A stretch of 30,716 nucleotides of DNA from CAZZIQ01 sp964654355 (GCA_964654355.1 CAZZIQ010000012.1:1-30716); one strand, 5' to 3'; positions 7,105-15,956 are shown, numbered from the stretch's first letter. Translations and numbers: made by a program. The notes: generated from the letters alone by a model not told the origin.

Positions 7105-8901
7105 ATGTGTGGCTTTGTGGGTGAGCTGAGGCTCGATTCTTCTTCACACAGCGAGGCGGTCGCTGCAGATCTAGCGCGCATGTTGGCGGTGTTGGCGCCG
7201 CGCGGACCCGATGATGTCGGTGAATGGCATGATGAACAGGTCACGCTGGGACATCGACGCTTATCGATTCTGGATCTCTCTGCGCTGGCGCATCAGCCGT
7301 TCGTCGATGACGCCAGTGGCTGTGTGTTGGCGTTCAACGGAACGCTCTACAACTACCGCGAATTGCGCCATGAGCTGCAAGCCTTGGGGCATGTCTTCCG
7401 TAGTAGTGGCGACACGGAAGTGTTGTTGCGGGCGTGGTTGCAGTGGGAGCGGCGCGCGCCCGAGCGTTTCCTCGGGATGTTTGCCTTTGCTTTGTGGGAT
7501 CCGCGCGCGCAGAAGCTGTTCCTTGGGCGCGATCGTTTCGGCATCAAGCCTCTCTATCTCAGTCGTCAATCTGGCCGTCTGCGTTTTGCTTCAACCTTGC
7601 CGGCGTTGCTTGCCGGTGGTGGTGTCGATACCCGCTTGGATGCGGAGGCCATGCAATTTCAGTTCTCACTGCATGGCGTCGTGCCGGCGCCGCGCACCTT
7701 GTTGCAGGGTGTGCGTAAGTTGGAGCCTGCGCATATTTTGGAAGTGGATGCGCACAGCGGTCGTGAACAGTTCCACCGCTTTTGGCATTTGGAATCCGAA
7801 CGTCCGGCGATGGCAATGGATGCGCGTGAGTGGCAGGCAGAGATGCATGACGGATTGGTGCGTTCGGTGCGACGTCGGGTGGAAGCGTCCGATGTGCCAG
7901 TGGGTGTGTTGTTGTCGGGTGGATTGGATTCCAGTTTGATCGTGGCGCTACTTGCTGAAGAAACCGACGTGCGGGATTTGCACACCTTCTCGATCGGTTT
8001 TGAAGATATGCCGGAAGAGAAGGGCAGTGAGTTTGAATACTCAGATCAGGTCGTGGCGCGCTTCAATACGCGGCATCACCGCATCACCATTCCGAATGAT
8101 CAGGTGCTTGCGCGCTTACCCGATGCAGTGCAGCACATGAGCGAACCGATGTTTGCGCAGGATGCAGTGGCGTTTTATCTGCTTGCCGAACAAGTCGCCA
8201 AGGACGTCAAGGTCGTGCAGAGCGGGCAGGGTGCAGATGAGGTGTTTGCTGGCTATTTTTGGTACGGACAAATGCAGGCGGATGGCCTGAGTCCGCCGGC
8301 ACAACGATTCGCGAAGTTCTATCTCGATCGCAGCCATACAGAGTGGGCACGAATGGTGCAACCGCAATGGCAGGGCAGTGACCTATTGATGCCGTGGTTG
8401 ACCCAAGAGCTGACCCGGCCCAAGGCCAGCGAGTTTTTGGATCAAGTGTTGCGCCTCGATGTCACGACCTTGATCGTCGATGACCCGGTGAAGCGGGTGG
8501 ATAACATGACGATGGCCTGGGGCCTGGAGGCGCGGGTGCCATTCTTGGATCATGAGTTGGTCGAGCTGGCGGCACAAATGCCTTCGCAGATGAAGCTCGC
8601 AGACGGCGGCAAGGGCATGCTCAAGCAGGTGGCGCGAGGGCGCGTGCCGGATGCGGTGATTGACCGTCCCAAGGGCTATTTTCCAATGCCGGCGCTGAAG
8701 TATGTGCGCGGTGACTTTCTTGCGTTCATGCGCGGCATTTTGGATTCACAGGCCTGTCGCGAGCGTGGCCTCTATGATCGTCGCTATATCGATGCTTTAT
8801 TGGCGGAGCCGACCGCAGAATCTGCATTTACCCCAATCCGGGGCAGTAAGCTGTGGCAGCTGGCGTTGTTTGAATTCTGGCTGCAGCGTCACCACATCTA
8901 G
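7105..8901 (+). CDS. Asparagine-synthase-like N-acetylglutaminylglutamine amidotransferase
   Basis: A 598-residue enzyme with an N-terminal glutaminase domain (catalytic Cys2 in MCGFVGE, FNGTLYNYRELR, GRDRFGIKPLY) and a C-terminal ATP-dependent synthetase with the PP-loop SGGLDSS (271-277) and GQGADEVFAGY. From memory of the family, HGVVPAPRTLLQGVRKL and YSDQVVARF resemble the subgroup that makes the osmolyte N-acetylglutaminylglutamine amide, rather than housekeeping AsnB. That enzyme usually neighbours an acetyltransferase/ATP-grasp partner (ngg) and a peptidase; neither is here. ATG 7105 is required because the Cys must be residue 2. The upstream HyuB-like gene stops two bases before. Names in use are asnO or asnB-like. 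Confidence 0.85.
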   Translation: MCGFVGELRLDSSSHSEAVAADLARMLAVLAPRGPDDVGEWHDEQVTLGHRRLSILDLSALAHQPFVDDASGCVLAFNGTLYNYRELRHELQALGHVFRSSGDTEVLLRAWLQWERRAPERFLGMFAFALWDPRAQKLFLGRDRFGIKPLYLSRQSGRLRFASTLPALLAGGGVDTRLDAEAMQFQFSLHGVVPAPRTLLQGVRKLEPAHILEVDAHSGREQFHRFWHLESERPAMAMDAREWQAEMHDGLVRSVRRRVEASDVPVGVLLSGGLDSSLIVALLAEETDVRDLHTFSIGFEDMPEEKGSEFEYSDQVVARFNTRHHRITIPNDQVLARLPDAVQHMSEPMFAQDAVAFYLLAEQVAKDVKVVQSGQGADEVFAGYFWYGQMQADGLSPPAQRFAKFYLDRSHTEWARMVQPQWQGSDLLMPWLTQELTRPKASEFLDQVLRLDVTTLIVDDPVKRVDNMTMAWGLEARVPFLDHELVELAAQMPSQMKLADGGKGMLKQVARGRVPDAVIDRPKGYFPMPALKYVRGDFLAFMRGILDSQACRERGLYDRRYIDALLAEPTAESAFTPIRGSKLWQLALFEFWLQRHHI

Positions 8902-8943
8902 CCTGAGCGCCGGTTGACCCCGGCATCCGAGACCACTAGGATC

Positions 8944-8965
8944 TTGACCAAATTAGTCAGAATTA
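8944..8965 (+). promoter_or_regulatory. IscR type-1-like site overlapping -35 of grxD
   Basis: TTGACCAAATTAGTCAG begins at 8944. It fits the core of the E. coli IscR type-1 consensus (YYGAC, six AT-rich bases, AGTC, RR), including the symmetric TGAC-N7-GTCA halves. As in iscR promoters, TTGACC could double as a -35, with TATTTA (8969-8974) as a long-spaced (19 bases) -10. It is 23 bases before the grxD start. No [2Fe-2S] IscR gene is visible in the window. Confidence 0.45.
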
Positions 8966-8987
8966 GCGTATTTAACAGGAGAACGCC

Positions 8988-9317
8988 ATGGATGCCGCGC
9001 TGCAACGCATTGATCAAATCGTCAAAGACAACCCGATCGTGATTTTTATGAAGGGAACACCACAGTTTCCGATGTGTGGTTTTTCCAGTCGCACCGCTGC
9101 TGCGATGCAGCAGACCGGCATTCCTTTTGCCTTCGTGAATGTGCTGCAAGACGCGGATATTTTTGAAAACCTCCCGCGCTATGCAGACTGGCCGACCTTC
9201 CCGCAGGTGTACATCAATCAAGAGTTGGTTGGGGGTTGTGACATTACTCTGGAACTTGCGGCCAACGGTGAGCTCAAAACCATGATGGAAGCGGCGGCAC
9301 CTGCTGAGGCTTCTTGA
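8988..9317 (+). CDS. grxD: Monothiol (CGFS) glutaredoxin Grx4
   Basis: A 109-residue CGFS glutaredoxin; the active site CGFS is at 30-33 after KGTPQFPM, and WPTFPQVYI and GGCDITLEL are the glutathione-binding blocks. Such proteins carry and transfer [2Fe-2S] clusters and partner with BolA proteins and IscA-type carriers. The start ATG 8988 has an AGGAG site 8 bases upstream. It heads a likely set with two cytochrome c genes, although the 36-base gap to the next is compatible with separate expression. The upstream IscR-like site fits an iron-sulfur role. Confidence 0.96.
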   Translation: MDAALQRIDQIVKDNPIVIFMKGTPQFPMCGFSSRTAAAMQQTGIPFAFVNVLQDADIFENLPRYADWPTFPQVYINQELVGGCDITLELAANGELKTMMEAAAPAEAS

Positions 9318-9353
9318 TCCACCCCTGACGCAGTATTCATCAAAGGAGCGGCC

Positions 9354-9827
9354 ATGAAATCCTTCGCGCGATCACTGACCTCGATTTCAGTTGCTGGTGT
9401 GTTGAGTCTTGGGATGTTCTCGCTGTCATCCGTTCATGCGGCAGAACCCGAGAACTACATCAAGTATCGCCAAGCCATCATGAAAGCGGTTGCGGGGCAT
9501 TCGAGTTCGAGTGGCCAGATCCTGCGCGGATTGGTGGATGCTCAGCCGGGTGAGCTTGCGTTCCATGCGGATGCGCTCGCACGTTTGAATGCCGATCTTG
9601 TGCGGCTGTTCCCGGAAGGCTCCGACTTTGGTGAAACCGAAGCATTGCCCAAGATTTGGGAAGATCAGGCGGGTTTTGCGCAGCGCGCTAAAGAAGCTGC
9701 GGACGCCACCGCAAATTTCGCCAAGGCGGTGCAGAGTGGTGATGCAACGGCCATGGCCACTGCGTATAAAGCCGTGGGCGAAAGCTGCAAGGGCTGTCAT
9801 CAGAACTTCCGCGAGCGCAAGCGCTAA
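9354..9827 (+). CDS. Cytochrome c' (periplasmic, c556-type)
   Basis: A 157-residue precursor. An N-terminal signal peptide ends near SVHA-AEP. The mature part is a four-helix bundle pattern with the haem motif CKGCH (145-149) close to the C terminus, as in the cytochrome c' / c556 family, which often binds NO or serves as an electron carrier. A good AAAGGAG site precedes ATG 9354. Haem attachment needs the cytochrome c maturation system, not encoded in this window. Confidence 0.9.
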   Translation: MKSFARSLTSISVAGVLSLGMFSLSSVHAAEPENYIKYRQAIMKAVAGHSSSSGQILRGLVDAQPGELAFHADALARLNADLVRLFPEGSDFGETEALPKIWEDQAGFAQRAKEAADATANFAKAVQSGDATAMATAYKAVGESCKGCHQNFRERKR

Positions 9828-9966
9828 TCACAGTTGAACTCTACTGCAGCCGCCGTCTGCAGCGTCATGCGTTGCGCGGAATGCTCACGTATTTCATATA
9901 CGCTCCGCTTCCTGTGCTGCTCTTCCTTGCATCCAGCTGACTGCAGCGCGTTCTGATCCATTGATC

Positions 9967-10815
9967 ATGTTTTTTGCGCGCCCCTATTTGCTTGCTTTCG
10001 CTATTCTTGCATTGCCAGCGAGCGCTGAGCAGAGCGTGGTCGAGCGTGGCGATTATTTGCTGCAGATCGCTGGATGCGTGACTTGTCACACCGCAGAGGG
10101 GAGTGTGCCTCTAGCGGGCGGGCATGCCTTTAAGACCCCATTCGGCACCTTTTACTCGCCTAATATCACCGCGGATCCACAGCATGGGATCGGGCGTTGG
10201 CGTGAGGGTGACTTTATTCGCGCCCTCAAGCAGGGTCGTGCGCCGAATGGTCAGGCCTATGCGCCGGTGTTTCCGTATCCCTCCTATCAAGCCATCACTG
10301 ATGAGGACGCCGCAGCCATGTTTGCGGCTTTACAGGCCAAGCCTGCCGTCGCGCAGGCCAATCGCCCGAATGAAACGGTGTGGTGGTTGGCGGATTGGAT
10401 GTTCACGCCTTGGCAGTGGTTGTTCATGCCGGCGCCATCCGATTGGCAGAGTCAGCCGACTGAGGAGTTACAGCGCGGCCGTTACTTGGTCGATGTGTTG
10501 GGGCATTGCGGTGAATGTCATACGCCAAGGCAGCCTTGGGGCGCTGTGTCTGCGGAGCGAAGTTTGGCGGGAGCAGACGAGGGGCCGGATGGGAAGCCCG
10601 TGCCTAACATTACGCCACATCGTGAAGATGGAATTGGAAAGTGGCGCGCCAATGATCTCACTTGGTTTTTGCAAACCGGCGAATATCCGGATGGGGATTA
10701 TGTGGGTGGCGCGATGACGCCGGTGGTGGACAACGCGACTTCGAAACTTACGCGTCAGGATCGTCAGGCGATGGTGGCCGATCTTCAGGCCCGAACGCCG
10801 TATGCGGGTCCATAA
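9967..10815 (+). CDS. Dihaem c-type cytochrome
   Basis: A 282-residue periplasmic protein with signal peptide (cleavage near SASA-EQ). There are two haem sites, CVTCH (37-41) and CGECH (181-185), each in a class I cytochrome c module with similar repeated features (GRWREGDF... and GKWRANDL...), suggesting an internal duplication. The layout resembles the cytochrome subunit of membrane alcohol dehydrogenases and thiosulfate-dehydrogenase-like cytochromes; no dehydrogenase subunit is adjacent, so the redox partner is unknown. ATG 9967 gives a normal signal peptide. The last 68 bases overlap rnt on the other strand. Confidence 0.88.
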   Translation: MFFARPYLLAFAILALPASAEQSVVERGDYLLQIAGCVTCHTAEGSVPLAGGHAFKTPFGTFYSPNITADPQHGIGRWREGDFIRALKQGRAPNGQAYAPVFPYPSYQAITDEDAAAMFAALQAKPAVAQANRPNETVWWLADWMFTPWQWLFMPAPSDWQSQPTEELQRGRYLVDVLGHCGECHTPRQPWGAVSAERSLAGADEGPDGKPVPNITPHREDGIGKWRANDLTWFLQTGEYPDGDYVGGAMTPVVDNATSKLTRQDRQAMVADLQARTPYAGP

Positions 10816-11410
10816 GATCCCAGCGATTCACAATCGTACAAAACAAATCTGCAGTCTGTTCGGCGTCATAGGCGGCTGAATGTGCTTCTTCTTCGTTCCA
10901 GCTTAATCCCGCTTCACGCGCAGCGCGTGCTAACACCGTTTGTCCGTAGGCTAGGGCCGCAAGGCTGACCGTATCGAATGTGCTGAATGCATGAAACGGA
11001 TTCTTTTTGATCTTGCAGCGTTCGGCGGCAGTTTTCACAAAGCCCAAATCAAACCACGCGTTGTGCCCGACTAAGATGGCTCGGGTACAGCCGGTGGCTT
11101 TCACTTCTTTGCGAATCGGATCGAATACGGCTTCGAGTGCATCTTTTTCTTCCAATGCCATTCGAAATGGATGCCAAGGATCTTTCAGTCCAATGAACTT
11201 GAGTGCGGCGGGATCGAGGTTGGCGCCTTTGAACGGAAGCACCTGCTTGGCAATGGTTTCGCCGCGTTCGAGCTGGCCTGCATCATTCATCTTCAAGAGT
11301 ACGGCAGCAATCTCGAGTAAGGCATCTTTGCGGCTGTCGAATCCGCCGGTTTCAACGTCGACGACCACTGGCAAGAAGCCGCGGAAGCGTTGTGCAATCG
11401 TGAGCGCCAT
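10748..11410 (-). CDS. rnt: Ribonuclease T
   Basis: A 220-residue DEDD-family 3'-5' exonuclease that trims tRNA and other stable RNAs. The three Exo motifs are visible: VVVDVETGGFD (Exo I), GHNAWFDLGF (Exo II) and EAHSAAYDAEQTA (Exo III, with catalytic His and Asp). Length and motifs match the family. The gene lies 15 bases after argA on the same strand, so the two may be co-transcribed. Its 3' end overlaps the dihaem cytochrome gene by 68 bases, tail to tail. Confidence 0.96.
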   Translation of the reverse strand: MALTIAQRFRGFLPVVVDVETGGFDSRKDALLEIAAVLLKMNDAGQLERGETIAKQVLPFKGANLDPAALKFIGLKDPWHPFRMALEEKDALEAVFDPIRKEVKATGCTRAILVGHNAWFDLGFVKTAAERCKIKKNPFHAFSTFDTVSLAALAYGQTVLARAAREAGLSWNEEEAHSAAYDAEQTADLFCTIVNRWDLMDPHTAFGPEDRPPSPDDPDA

Positions 11411-11425
11411 GAAACGAAGCGGCCG

Positions 11426-12760
11426 TTAGGTCGCAGACAGTGTTTTACACAGCACCTTGGAGTTGCGCTGATGGTTATAGAGCGCGCGCCGCGGTGCGGG
11501 CAGGGCGTCGCGGGTGGCCGGCAAGAAGCCATGCTCACGGAACCAATCGCTGGTGCGTGTGGTGAGCAAATAGAGTTCTTGCTCGCCGGCTTGAATCGCA
11601 GCGCGCTCGATGTGTTGCAGCAAGGCTTCGCCACGCCCGGCGTTTTGGTAATCCGGATGCACCACAAATGCGGCAAGCTCGGCCTTGTGCTTGCCCAGCG
11701 GGATGCGCGCAGCACAGGCAATGATGGTGCCGTCACGTTCCATCACGGTAAAGTGCGGGAGATCTTGCTCCAATTGTTCGCGCGGGCGTGAGACCAACAC
11801 ACCACTTTGTTCCAACGGCTGAATCAACTCGAGAATCCCGCCGATATCATCAATCGTTGCGGCACGCAGAGTTTCATAGCGTTCTGCAGTGATGAGCGTT
11901 CCAGTGCCGTCACGCGTAAATAACTCCAGCAATAAGCCACCGTCGGTATGCGCGTCGACCAGATGCGCGCGTGCTACGCCAGCACGACACGCGTCGATTG
12001 CGCTTTGCACCTGCCATTGAATGTCTTCGGAAACGGTGCGCTTGTTTAGCCATTCCTCTGCGGCATCCGGACGTAGTTCGCGAATCAGACGCTTGCGTCC
12101 ATCGAGCAGACCGCGGCCATCAATCAACTGCACGAGTTTGTCAGCGCCCAGCGCGATTGCGGCGGCGGTCGCAACTTCTTCAGCGCGCAAGTTGTAGGCC
12201 TCGCCGGTTGGCGAAAAGCCGAGCGGAGAGAGCAGCACGATGTGTTGTTGTGCCAATAAGGTTTCGATGGCGGCGTGATCCACGCGGCGCACCTCACCCG
12301 TATGCTGGAAGTCCACGCCATCACGCACACCGAGCGGGCGTGCGGTAATGAAGTTGCCGCTACTGATGCGGAGGTGGGCGCCCGCCATGGGTGAATTGGC
12401 TAGCCCCGCAGAGAACTGCGCTTCAATCTCGATGCGTACCCGTCCAACTGCTTCGATCACGCTTTCCATCGCTGCGCTGTCGGTGACGCGCAGACCCTGT
12501 GCGCGCTCCGTCTTGCGTCCGGCGCGTTTCAGTTGTGCATCAATTTGCGGACGTGCCCCATGCACCAACACCAGCCGCACGCCAAGGCCAGCCAGCAGCG
12601 CGAGGTCGTGTACCAGCGCGGTGAAGCCTGCGTCTTGCACCTGCTCGCCGCCCATCAACACCACGAACGTGCGGCCGCGATGGGCGTGCACATACGGCGC
12701 GGTCTCGCGGAACCAGCGAATGCGTTCGAAATCCGGTTTTGGGTTCGGTTTGGTGGCCAT
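11426..12760 (-). CDS. argA: N-acetylglutamate synthase (amino-acid kinase + GNAT)
   Basis: First enzyme of the acetylated arginine pathway (acetyl-CoA plus glutamate), usually the arginine-feedback-controlled step. The N-terminal domain is the amino-acid-kinase fold (LVLVHGARPQID, LLSPLGFSPTGE, LGADKLVQLIDG) and the C-terminal half is a GNAT acetyltransferase with the acetyl-CoA loop QNAGRGEALL. The protein is 444 residues if ATG 12760 is used. That start has a GGGAG about 10 bases upstream; ATG 12769 would be too close to it. It is followed by rnt (15-base gap) and is divergent from the MBL gene, 77 bases apart. Confidence 0.95.
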   Translation of the reverse strand: MATKPNPKPDFERIRWFRETAPYVHAHRGRTFVVLMGGEQVQDAGFTALVHDLALLAGLGVRLVLVHGARPQIDAQLKRAGRKTERAQGLRVTDSAAMESVIEAVGRVRIEIEAQFSAGLANSPMAGAHLRISSGNFITARPLGVRDGVDFQHTGEVRRVDHAAIETLLAQQHIVLLSPLGFSPTGEAYNLRAEEVATAAAIALGADKLVQLIDGRGLLDGRKRLIRELRPDAAEEWLNKRTVSEDIQWQVQSAIDACRAGVARAHLVDAHTDGGLLLELFTRDGTGTLITAERYETLRAATIDDIGGILELIQPLEQSGVLVSRPREQLEQDLPHFTVMERDGTIIACAARIPLGKHKAELAAFVVHPDYQNAGRGEALLQHIERAAIQAGEQELYLLTTRTSDWFREHGFLPATRDALPAPRRALYNHQRNSKVLCKTLSAT

Positions 12761-12837
12761 GCGCGGCATACTCTCCCATGCTCTTTGCGTGCTGTCACCT
12801 ATTTGCCGGTAATCCAACAGGACTTTGAAAGGATTTG

Positions 12838-13590
12838 ATGATCATGCATTCCACGTCGATTACCCCGCTTTGGCAAAATTCAGAAGATGCGTCTTTCTTG
12901 CTAGCAGCCTTGGCGCTCGGTCCCATGGACAACTTGGTGCATGTGCTCATCGATCGTGCATCGGACAATGCCGCTGTGGTCGATCCGGCGTGGGAGCCGG
13001 ACGCGATTCTGCAGTTTGTGGCGCAAGAGGGTGCGCAGCTCACCGACATCTACCTCACGCATACGCATGGTGATCATGTGAATGCGGTTGCGCCCTTGCT
13101 CGAAGCGATTCCAGCGTTGCGCGTGCATGTGCATCCGCTGGAGCGTTGGCGCGCACGACCATCTTCGGCGGTGGATTGGCAGATCGGGATGAATCGGTTG
13201 CGTGAAACCGAGTTTGAGGTGTTGTTCACGCCAGGGCATACCGCAGGCGGCGTGTGCTTGTTGTTACCCGGTCATGTCATCAGCGGCGATACCTTGTTTG
13301 TGTTTGGTTGCGGGCGTTGTGATTTGCCGGGCGGGGATCCGCGCCAGATGTTTGCTTCACTGCGCCAACTCAAAGAACGATTAACGCCCGAAACGATGAT
13401 TCACTGTGGTCATACCTATTCGGTGCAACCGGTATCGACATGGGCTGAGGAGTTAACCAGCAACCCGTTTCTGCATTTTGAAAATGAAGATGATTTCGTG
13501 CGCTACCGTATGGAGGTGCATGATCGGATGAGGAATTCACCCTATGGTCCAGTGACGGTTGAAGAAGCGCGGAGGCAGTTGGCCGCCTAG
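12838..13590 (+). CDS. MBL-fold hydrolase, hydroxyacylglutathione-hydrolase type
   Basis: A 250-residue metallo-beta-lactamase-fold enzyme. THTHGDHVN (H75, H77, D79, H80) is the first metal site, GHTAGG the next ligand, SGDTLF supplies the bridging Asp, and CGHTY is the last histidine. The C-terminal part (NPFLHF...YRM..HDRMRNSPYGPV) is like GloB-related proteins that process glutathione thioesters in methylglyoxal detoxification. Glyoxalase II function is inferred, and a persulfide-dioxygenase-like activity cannot be excluded. AAAGGA precedes the ATG at 12838; an in-frame ATG at 12844 is an alternative. Converges with the protease gene. Confidence 0.85.
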   Translation: MIMHSTSITPLWQNSEDASFLLAALALGPMDNLVHVLIDRASDNAAVVDPAWEPDAILQFVAQEGAQLTDIYLTHTHGDHVNAVAPLLEAIPALRVHVHPLERWRARPSSAVDWQIGMNRLRETEFEVLFTPGHTAGGVCLLLPGHVISGDTLFVFGCGRCDLPGGDPRQMFASLRQLKERLTPETMIHCGHTYSVQPVSTWAEELTSNPFLHFENEDDFVRYRMEVHDRMRNSPYGPVTVEEARRQLAA

Positions 13591-13612
13591 GCCCGAGGTG
13601 TTGCGCTACGGC

Positions 13613-14998
13613 CTAGCGTAGGAGTAGATCGAGTGCGGCGTTGTCACGATAAACGCGCAAGGTCATGGCATTGGCACCATGTTTCAGGGCTCGGCGTGCG
13701 GCCGCGAGGTCGCGCACGTTTTGTCGATTGATCGCAACGATCACGTCGTTTTCACGTAAGCCGGATTCCCATGCCAAGCTGTTGGCGTCAACGCCATTGA
13801 CCACAATGCCACTGCGGCGGCCTTGGAAGTCACGCCCTACTGGAATGCCGCTCAAGGTTGCGCCGAGTAGGCGCGGATGCAGGCTCTCGCCGGGTGCTTG
13901 GCTGACTTCTTGTGGGCTGATCACGGCAGTCGTGACGCGACGTGAGCCATCCCGTAGGTAACGAATCGATACGCGTTCCGCAAGCGGTGTGAGGCCCACT
14001 AAGTTACGCAGTCGAGTTGCATGCGGGATGTTCTCGCCATTCATGGCCAGGATTAAATCGCCGCTTTGTAGGCCGGCGTTATCTGCAGGTGAGCCCACTT
14101 CGACATCGGTGACCAGTGCGCCTTGCGCCTGTTCGAGGCCAAGCGCTTGTGCTTCGAGTGGGCCAACATCTTTGATGCCAATGCCCAAATAGCCGCGACG
14201 CACTTCGCCATAACGTGCAAGTTGATCGGCGACGCCGCGCACCATGTGAATGGGAATCGCAAAGCCAATACCGACATTGCCGCCACCGGGTGCGAGGATG
14301 GCGGTGTTGATGCCGACCAATTCGCCGCGCAGATTCACCAGGGCGCCACCGGAGTTACCAACATTGATGGGCGCATCGGTTTGAATGAATTCTTCAAATC
14401 CCTCGAGGCCGAGGTTGCTGCGACCTAATGCGCTGACGATGCCGGAGGTTACGGTTTGGCCGAGGCCAAATGGATTGCCAATCGCAACGACAAAGTCGCC
14501 AACGCGTAAGTCATCGCGCTCGGGTGTGCGCATGCCTTGTAGGCCGTGGCTGGGGATTTCGAGTAAAGCCAAATCGGTTTGGTGATCACGACCAATGACC
14601 TTGGCCAATACGCGGCGCTGATCATGGAAGGTGACCAGCATGCTTTCTTGTTCTGCGATTAGGTGATCGTTGGTGATGATGTGACCAGCATGTGCATCAA
14701 TTACCACGCCTGAGCCGAGCGTTTCGGTGCCGTTGTTGGGTGTACTGCTGCGTTGCTCGTTGCCGTCAAAGTAACGGCGATAGAACTGCTGCGGATCGCT
14801 CGAGGCGTCGCTATTGGGGCTGGAGATGCTGACCACGGCGGGCAGCACGCGTTCCAGCATTGGCGCCAGTGAGGGCACATCACCCATGCCCGGTACAGTG
14901 TTGGGCAAGACGGCCTGCGCAGGGGTGGTCAGCAAGCTCAGGCAGAGCGCGAATGGCGTTGCGATGCGACCTGCGCGCAAGTTCAGAAATCTAGGCAT
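13613..14998 (-). CDS. degQ: Periplasmic serine protease DegP/DegQ with two PDZ domains
   Basis: A 461-residue HtrA-family protease that degrades or holds misfolded envelope proteins. A signal peptide ends near AQA-VLP. The trypsin-like domain has catalytic H112 (TNDHLI), D142 (TDLALL) and S216 (GNSGGAL). Two PDZ regions follow (about 270-360 and 380-455). DegP and DegQ cannot be told apart from motifs alone; in Pseudomonas this class is called MucD. It follows cbpA by 19 bases on the minus strand and may share its transcript. No RpoE-type promoter was identified. Confidence 0.92.
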   Translation of the reverse strand: MPRFLNLRAGRIATPFALCLSLLTTPAQAVLPNTVPGMGDVPSLAPMLERVLPAVVSISSPNSDASSDPQQFYRRYFDGNEQRSSTPNNGTETLGSGVVIDAHAGHIITNDHLIAEQESMLVTFHDQRRVLAKVIGRDHQTDLALLEIPSHGLQGMRTPERDDLRVGDFVVAIGNPFGLGQTVTSGIVSALGRSNLGLEGFEEFIQTDAPINVGNSGGALVNLRGELVGINTAILAPGGGNVGIGFAIPIHMVRGVADQLARYGEVRRGYLGIGIKDVGPLEAQALGLEQAQGALVTDVEVGSPADNAGLQSGDLILAMNGENIPHATRLRNLVGLTPLAERVSIRYLRDGSRRVTTAVISPQEVSQAPGESLHPRLLGATLSGIPVGRDFQGRRSGIVVNGVDANSLAWESGLRENDVIVAINRQNVRDLAAARRALKHGANAMTLRVYRDNAALDLLLR

Positions 14999-15017
14999 GC
15001 GGGGATTGTAGCCGCGC

Positions 15018-15956
15018 TCAGCGGTGGAAGTGAGCGCGCGGATCGAAGTCGCTGTGTTGGCTCAGGCGTTCGAGCAGTTCACGTGCCTCATCGTCGAGTT
15101 GCTCTTTGGGTGGATTCACGATCTGTACGATTACAAACTGATCGCCGTCGTGCTCGCCGGCCTTGCGTGCCGGCATGCCGCGGCCACGAATGCGCATTTT
15201 TTGCCCGCTCTGTACTCCGGCTGGAATCTTGAGGTCGATGGGTCCGCCGAGGGTGGGCACCTGAATCTTGGCACCTAAGGCGGCTTCCCATGGCGCAAGA
15301 GGCAGGTCGAGCAGGATGTTCATTCCATCCACGCGAAACAGTGGATCAGGCTGAAATTCCACTTCGAGGTAGAGATCGCCACCACTGCCGCTCTGGCCGC
15401 TGAGGCGAATGCGTTGGCCTTCGCGAATGCCCTTGGGAATGCGGACTTGCAAGGTCCGCGTGCGCGAAACGACTTGTCCATGGCCACTGACTTCAGGGAT
15501 TTGAAGTTGAAGGCTGCGGCTAGCACCCTGGTACGCGTCTTCTAAGCTGATCAGAACTTTGACGTGTTGATCGCGGCTACGAGCGGAGGCCCGAGCGCCA
15601 CCAAAGCCACCCGGCCGGCCGCCCATGCCACCACCGAACAGGCTTTCGAAGAAGTCGCTGAAGCCAGCGGCTTGGCCGCCCTGTCCACCACGAAACAGGT
15701 CTTCCCATTCTGGCGGTGGTTGGAAGTTTTGCCCATTTTTCCAATTCGCACCGAGTTGGTCATACGCCTGACGCTTCTCAGCATCTTTTAAGACTTCATA
15801 GGCCTCATTGAGCTCTTTGAAGCGTTCTTCAGCATCCGGCTCTTTGCTCACGTCAGGATGATATTTGCGCGCCAAACGGCGATAGGCGCGCTTAATGTCA
15901 TCTGCCGAGGCGTCACGGCTGAGACCGAGTATTTGGTAGTAATCCTTGAATTCCAT
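15018..15956 (-). CDS. cbpA: CbpA-type J-domain co-chaperone
   Basis: A 312-residue DnaJ-like protein without the zinc-finger domain. The J domain (1-68) has HPD at 33-35, which stimulates DnaK ATPase. A Gly/Phe-rich linker (about 85-125) precedes two C-terminal substrate-binding beta domains (LQVRIPKGIREGQRIRLSG and LKIPAGVQSGQKMRIRG repeats). CbpA of E. coli also binds curved DNA. ATG 15956 matches the family start; the open frame upstream to 16097 does not. It is followed by degQ and is divergent from nrdJa across a 423-base regulatory region. Confidence 0.93.
   Translation of the reverse strand: MEFKDYYQILGLSRDASADDIKRAYRRLARKYHPDVSKEPDAEERFKELNEAYEVLKDAEKRQAYDQLGANWKNGQNFQPPPEWEDLFRGGQGGQAAGFSDFFESLFGGGMGGRPGGFGGARASARSRDQHVKVLISLEDAYQGASRSLQLQIPEVSGHGQVVSRTRTLQVRIPKGIREGQRIRLSGQSGSGGDLYLEVEFQPDPLFRVDGMNILLDLPLAPWEAALGAKIQVPTLGGPIDLKIPAGVQSGQKMRIRGRGMPARKAGEHDGDQFVIVQIVNPPKEQLDDEARELLERLSQHSDFDPRAHFHR

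Noticed and set aside
9876..9908. Weak hairpin between the two cytochrome genes
   Set aside because: Short imperfect pairing with no T-run; not supportable as a terminator. The rest of the 139-base gap shows nothing clear.
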